Source: Megaleporinus macrocephalus (lineage: Eukaryota > Chordata > Actinopteri > Characiformes > Anostomidae). Taken from it: 64,000 nucleotides of DNA. Below are positions 60,070 through 64,000 of this stretch, piece after piece (within the stretch, counting starts at the first letter, position 1; each line of letters opens with the position of its first letter). The notes beneath the pieces were generated by a model, which worked only from the letters and a program-made list of their open reading frames with translations, did not search any database and was not told where the DNA came from. The DNA is taken from assembly GCA_021613375.1 (NCBI GenBank), contig CM038704.1:376001-440000 (forward strand), given 5' to 3'. The position numbers were made by a program, and so were the translations under genes.

Positions 60070-62390
60070 TGGGCAATAAAAGGAACTACTGTATGAACAT
60101 TAGAAACATATTTCTGAATGAAATAAAACTGAACCCGATAACAGGGAGTGAAGCAACCTCAGAAGATTGTAGAAATTTAACTGAAGATGTTTGGGACTTA
60201 AGCTTAAGATTTAAGCCTGTGGTATTAATGAGGGGGCTGTTTAGCATGTTAGCTCTCTGTTAGCTAGCTGAGCAGCAGAGTTCTACCCCAGAGTTCATCA
60301 GTACACTCGAGCAGCGAGCAGCATTAGAGTCAGAGATTATTCCAGTAACACAGTGTGATGTGATTGGTATGTGCATGTTATGTATATATCAGCTCAGCCA
60401 ATCAGATTTTAAGAAGAGCAAGACACAAGACTTATAGAAATAAAGAATGAGAAAGTCTGAAAGTTGTGTTTATATCCAGCAGGCGCTAAATCAGCTTGGC
60501 AAGTGACGCCAGCAGCTCGGTTTTAGACCTGTCTTGTTTCTGCTTCCCTCCGTTCTTCATGGTATTGCTGACTTGGCTTAAATTCTTTTCCCTCCTCGTC
60601 ACTCTGTTTCTCTCTGCTTGGCTCTCGAGTGGTGGTCTTGCACCGCCCGTCAGGAGTTTGCTCAAAGCAGCGGGTGGTAGTGATTCTTTCAGCGGGGCTC
60701 CCGCGGCCTCTGCTGCTGAGAGACTATCAGTCCTTTTTTGCTGTAATTTAATGGAGCTTTTATTGATATCATTACAGCAATTACTGCAGTGAATAGCTGA
60801 ATTTGTTAGTCCGGTGACTGCCGTTGGTGCCCTCAGTGTCTTATCTATTACATTTGTACGAACGCTGGTGAAAAGCTGGTGGCAGCCTCAGTAATTGTAG
60901 GTTAATTTTGTTGGCATGTATTGGACTCGTGGTATCCGCCTACAGGAGCAGCTTTGCCCCAATAAGTACAGTCTGGCAGATTTTTATTTTATTTTGGGAT
61001 GTAAAATATGTGCTGTAGATTTATTGCTACATGTTGTAATTAATTCTGTGTTCATAGTGAACGTTCTCTCTGAACACCTCGTTTGATGACGAGATAAAAA
61101 AGCATAATTTCGCATTGTGTTCTGTTTGTTCGTTACACCGTGTGAACATCTGTGGTCACATTTGCAGAAGGTTAGAAGTTTGCAGAAGCTGTTTTTTTAC
61201 CTCTGGTTTTCCACAGAAGAGTTTGGGTTTTTGGTGTGATCGTATCATTAGATTCAATTAGTTTCACATTCCAATGACTAAAGGATGAACAAATTATATG
61301 CAGAAGAGTTTATTTATTGGTGAGTAACTTTGGCAGACAGCACTGTTGTATCTCAGTTAGTGTTAGCGAATATTATGTAATAAATTTGTAAAAAGCCATG
61401 TGATTCTGAAAAAATGGCAGTACTGTGGATGTTTGCCTTGTGTGAGTCTGGGACCTCGCACTGAATGCACGGTGTGAAGCACTGGAGTCACACAGCATCA
61501 CTTTCATGATGAAAATGAAATGAAGGTGCAGCTGAAACGAGCAAATCATTCATCAGCAACCGTGTGGTAATTATGGTAGAGTGCACAACCAAAATTGAGA
61601 GTGATTTTAGCTCTTGAACACACACACTTTGGACAGCTACAGACAGCTACAGCTACAGTTTGACAATCCACATCTAAACAATTACAAAAATGTAAATAAA
61701 TTATTCAACTGTGTTTATTCAATCTGTGTTGGAGTGTGAGGGGTTAAGTGGAAGCCTGTGAGTCTGTGTCTCCCCCTATAAGGACTGTGATTCCTCCGCA
61801 GAATGTTGGTGATTGGTGGTCCCGCTGTTCATGTACAGAGGGGGTCAGGCAGTTCTAAATTAGCGCCATACCAATTTTAAACAGTAAAACTGACCAATCA
61901 TATTTTCCCTCTAAGTGGGCGGGGCTTAACTGTATGATAATTTCCACCCGCTGTGGCTACACTAGCTGGAGAAACAGTTAGCTAGTGCTAGGCTACCACC
62001 GCTAGCTAGTTTGCTGATTCACGATGGAAGCCCATGCCCCGCCTCCAAACTGTCAACCCCCCCCCCCTTTTAAAACCCGAGCGCATATTTCTCTTGCTCG
62101 CAGAGAGCAGCCGACGGTACTGCACTTCGCTCTTGAGGAAAAATATCAAATCAATCGCGAGAGCAAAAAAGCATTAGAGGAGCAAAAAAGACAGTTTGAT
62201 CGGTTATTATGATTGGTTATTTATAAGGAGGAACCTTATTTAGCTTAAGAAGTTGTCTATGTTGTGAATATGTTGTTGTTTGTTGCATTTCTATCGTCTT
62301 ATTTTTTGTTTCTTGGCTTGCAGTTTATTGGGGGAGGAGGTTGGGGAAGAGGGCCAAGGTTCAAGGGTCACGGTTCGCTACTGATATGTG
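60070..62390. other. gnai2 intron 1, nothing recognised
   Basis: No gnai2 exon 2 or other gene seen. A 98-codon open frame at 60496-60792 has no recognisable family. Confidence 0.4.
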
Positions 62391-62394
62391 TATA

Positions 62395-62799
62395 TACAGG
62401 ATGATTCAAAAGTCTCAGGAAACCCTTTTATTTCAGAAAGGAAAGGCAAAATGATTATCTGAATACCCCAGCAAGTAATGGATGAGGGGGTCTATCTTTT
62501 AAGCTGGGTCCCAAACATGCCCGCCATATTGGATCAAGGGCAAGATTTTTGAATGGAAGGTGGTCGTGTAGCAGATCAAAGAAGATCAGAATTGTCTCAG
62601 GAATTAATTAGTCTCTGATGATAAACACAGATATGCACACTGCACACTGAACATGTTGTTGAAAGTGGTTGTTGTTGTAACTTTCTGCAAATCTGGAAGC
62701 CAAGTTTGTGGCAAGGCCTAAAGGCCCCCTCACCTGTTACTTGCTGGGGTATTCAAATGTTTCCTTTTCGTTGTCCTAGGACTTTTGACTCACCCTGTA
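62395..62799. mobile_element. mariner-like MITE with long terminal inverted repeats (405 bp)
   Basis: The ends are TACAGGATGATTCAAAAGTC and, on the opposite strand, TACAGGGTGAGTCAAAAGTC. The match continues inward as GAATACCCCAGCAAGTAA with GATGAGGGGG versus GGTGAGGGGG, so the inverted repeats are about 95 bp long. TA at the borders fits Tc1/mariner. No transposase. Confidence 0.8.
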
Positions 62800-62890
<91 letters not shown>

Positions 62891-62892
62891 AT
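62800..62892. repeat. (GT)n(AT)n microsatellite
   Basis: GTGTGTGTGT followed by about 38 AT dinucleotides, directly abutting the right end of the mariner-like MITE. Confidence 0.95.
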
Positions 62893-64000
62893 GTAAGAGA
62901 AGGTCATATAGGTGTGCAGGTGTGTGTACATGTGTTTATACTGAAAGTATACTGTTTGGAATAATTGCATGTCTCTCTTGAGGACCTGTTGGGGAGTCAT
63001 TTTATTCTAGGGATTTACTAATACTGAGAGAGGCACAGTAGACCTGGCCTGCAGTGTTAGCTTGGTATCTTCTCTCTGCTGAGTTGTGTTACTTCAGGCC
63101 ATTTGGAAAAAAAGTGCACTGGAAGTTGGTGCTAAATTTACTGCATCCTTGACACGGGTCAGGTTTCCTGAGTGGTTTTGTTGAGGGAGCTGTTGCTGCG
63201 TTATCAGAGAGACTTGGGATCTCGCTGGTCTCCTGTGCTCACAGAACAAGAAGTACAGTAAAAATCAAGTGTATGTAGTTTTACCTGGAATGTAGCTGAT
63301 CAGCTAAAACGTGCTGGCGTCTACGTTTGTGTCTGTATGTCAGGACCGGACATGACGTTCACCATGTGAGCCATAAATTCTTGCTGTGTTTTGGATTGGA
63401 GCCGGTCGGTACTCTACTTTTGACACCAACTGATCGTTGTTTATATCCTTGTGTTTATAGGTTGTTAGGGAGGTGGGTCCAAAACCTGCTAATCATGTCT
63501 ACGGAAGTGCCGTATGTGGTTCTTGTGGTTTTCTGTTCTGAAAAGAAAAATAAAAGAAAGAAAAACCGTCACAGCAGCAGTTTAAAGCCGTTGTAGTGCT
63601 GTTTCATGTTTGTAGTGCTGTTTTGGGTTGATGTTATTGTGATGTATTTGATCTGTGATTCGTTGTTTCTTCTGATAGTCCCTCTTTATCTGAGCCATGT
63701 TTACATATGAGAGCACTCTGTCCTCCTCTTGGTCAGTTTCAAGAAACATGTTGTAGGACATTACCTCTCTGTTCTTCAAATGTGTCACAATACATGCCCT
63801 CCTGTTAAACACTAGAGCTCTGAGGCTAATGTAGCTATGATGTAATGGAAGCTTATTCCCAAAACATTAGGACCACTTCCACTTACCCCAGATGTACTTG
63901 GTCAGCCAGGACACTGTTTGATTAAAGTGAAGATTCAGCTTTAATTCAAGGACTTTAAGAAAAATATTGCTATAACTGTTCAGGAGTTAGAGCTGTTTTT
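62893..64000. other. gnai2 intron 1 to window end, nothing recognised
   Basis: No exon or named element is visible in the last 1.1 kb. Confidence 0.45.

Noticed and set aside
59287..60076. Open frames of about 250 codons on the minus strand
   Set aside because: They translate GA/CT simple repeats into S/L/P-rich low-complexity peptides. The same holds for 27449-27953 and 52346-52760.
60496..60792. A 98-codon + strand frame with hydrophobic segments
   Set aside because: It has no recognisable family or upstream context; the hydrophobicity follows from T-rich sequence.

Overview
This window is vertebrate nuclear DNA, almost certainly from a teleost fish. The evidence is spliced GT-AG genes with long introns, a tRNA-derived SINE with the fish V-SINE-like core, several fish-type Tc1/mariner relics and TIR elements, and very abundant mini- and microsatellites. 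No bacterial or viral gene organisation is present. I cannot name the species from sequence alone. Two protein-coding genes are supported, both on the + strand. The first is the 3' part of slc38a3 (SNAT3/SN1, sodium-coupled neutral amino acid transporter 3): twelve coding exons from 5823 to the stop codon at 27954-27956. Its N-terminal exons lie upstream of the window. The second is the first coding exon of gnai2 (G-protein subunit alpha-i2) at 37656-37773, inside a CpG-rich promoter/leader of roughly 36.8-37.8 kb. From 37774 to the end of the window is gnai2 intron 1. SLC38A3 followed by GNAI2 in the same orientation is the gene order I know from mammals (human 3p21.31), so this is a conserved neighbourhood. 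Layout: 1-2122 is a 20-bp minisatellite. 2123-5822 is intron with a short 21-bp minisatellite and one relic repeat. 5823-27956 holds the slc38a3 exons. Their introns carry a 27-bp minisatellite (8.4-8.66 kb), a 17-19-bp array (10.06-10.6 kb), a 5.5-kb 36-bp minisatellite (10.85-16.3 kb), a Tc1 relic plus a 51-bp AT-rich array (16.7-18.75 kb), a second Tc1 relic (23.8-24.97 kb) and a 1.9-kb pyrimidine-only last intron. 27957-33000 is the 3' UTR/downstream region, starting with a 1-kb minisatellite about 180 bp after the stop. 33-36.8 kb is intergenic and repeat-rich: an inverted second copy of the AT-rich array element and a piggyBac-like element. 36.8-64 kb is the gnai2 promoter, exon 1 and the start of a long intron, with a MITE carrying a 41-bp array, a SINE, small Tc1/TIR elements, two GA-rich blocks, a 43-bp array grown from a TIR-like motif, and long stretches in which I recognise nothing. 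The two genes act independently: one is a plasma-membrane glutamine/histidine/asparagine transporter, the other a membrane-anchored signalling GTPase. The most unusual property of the window is the density of tandem repeats in and just after slc38a3, including a 5.5-kb array with no stop codons in any frame of its antisense strand, and mobile elements whose internal units have been amplified into arrays in one copy but not in its sister copy.
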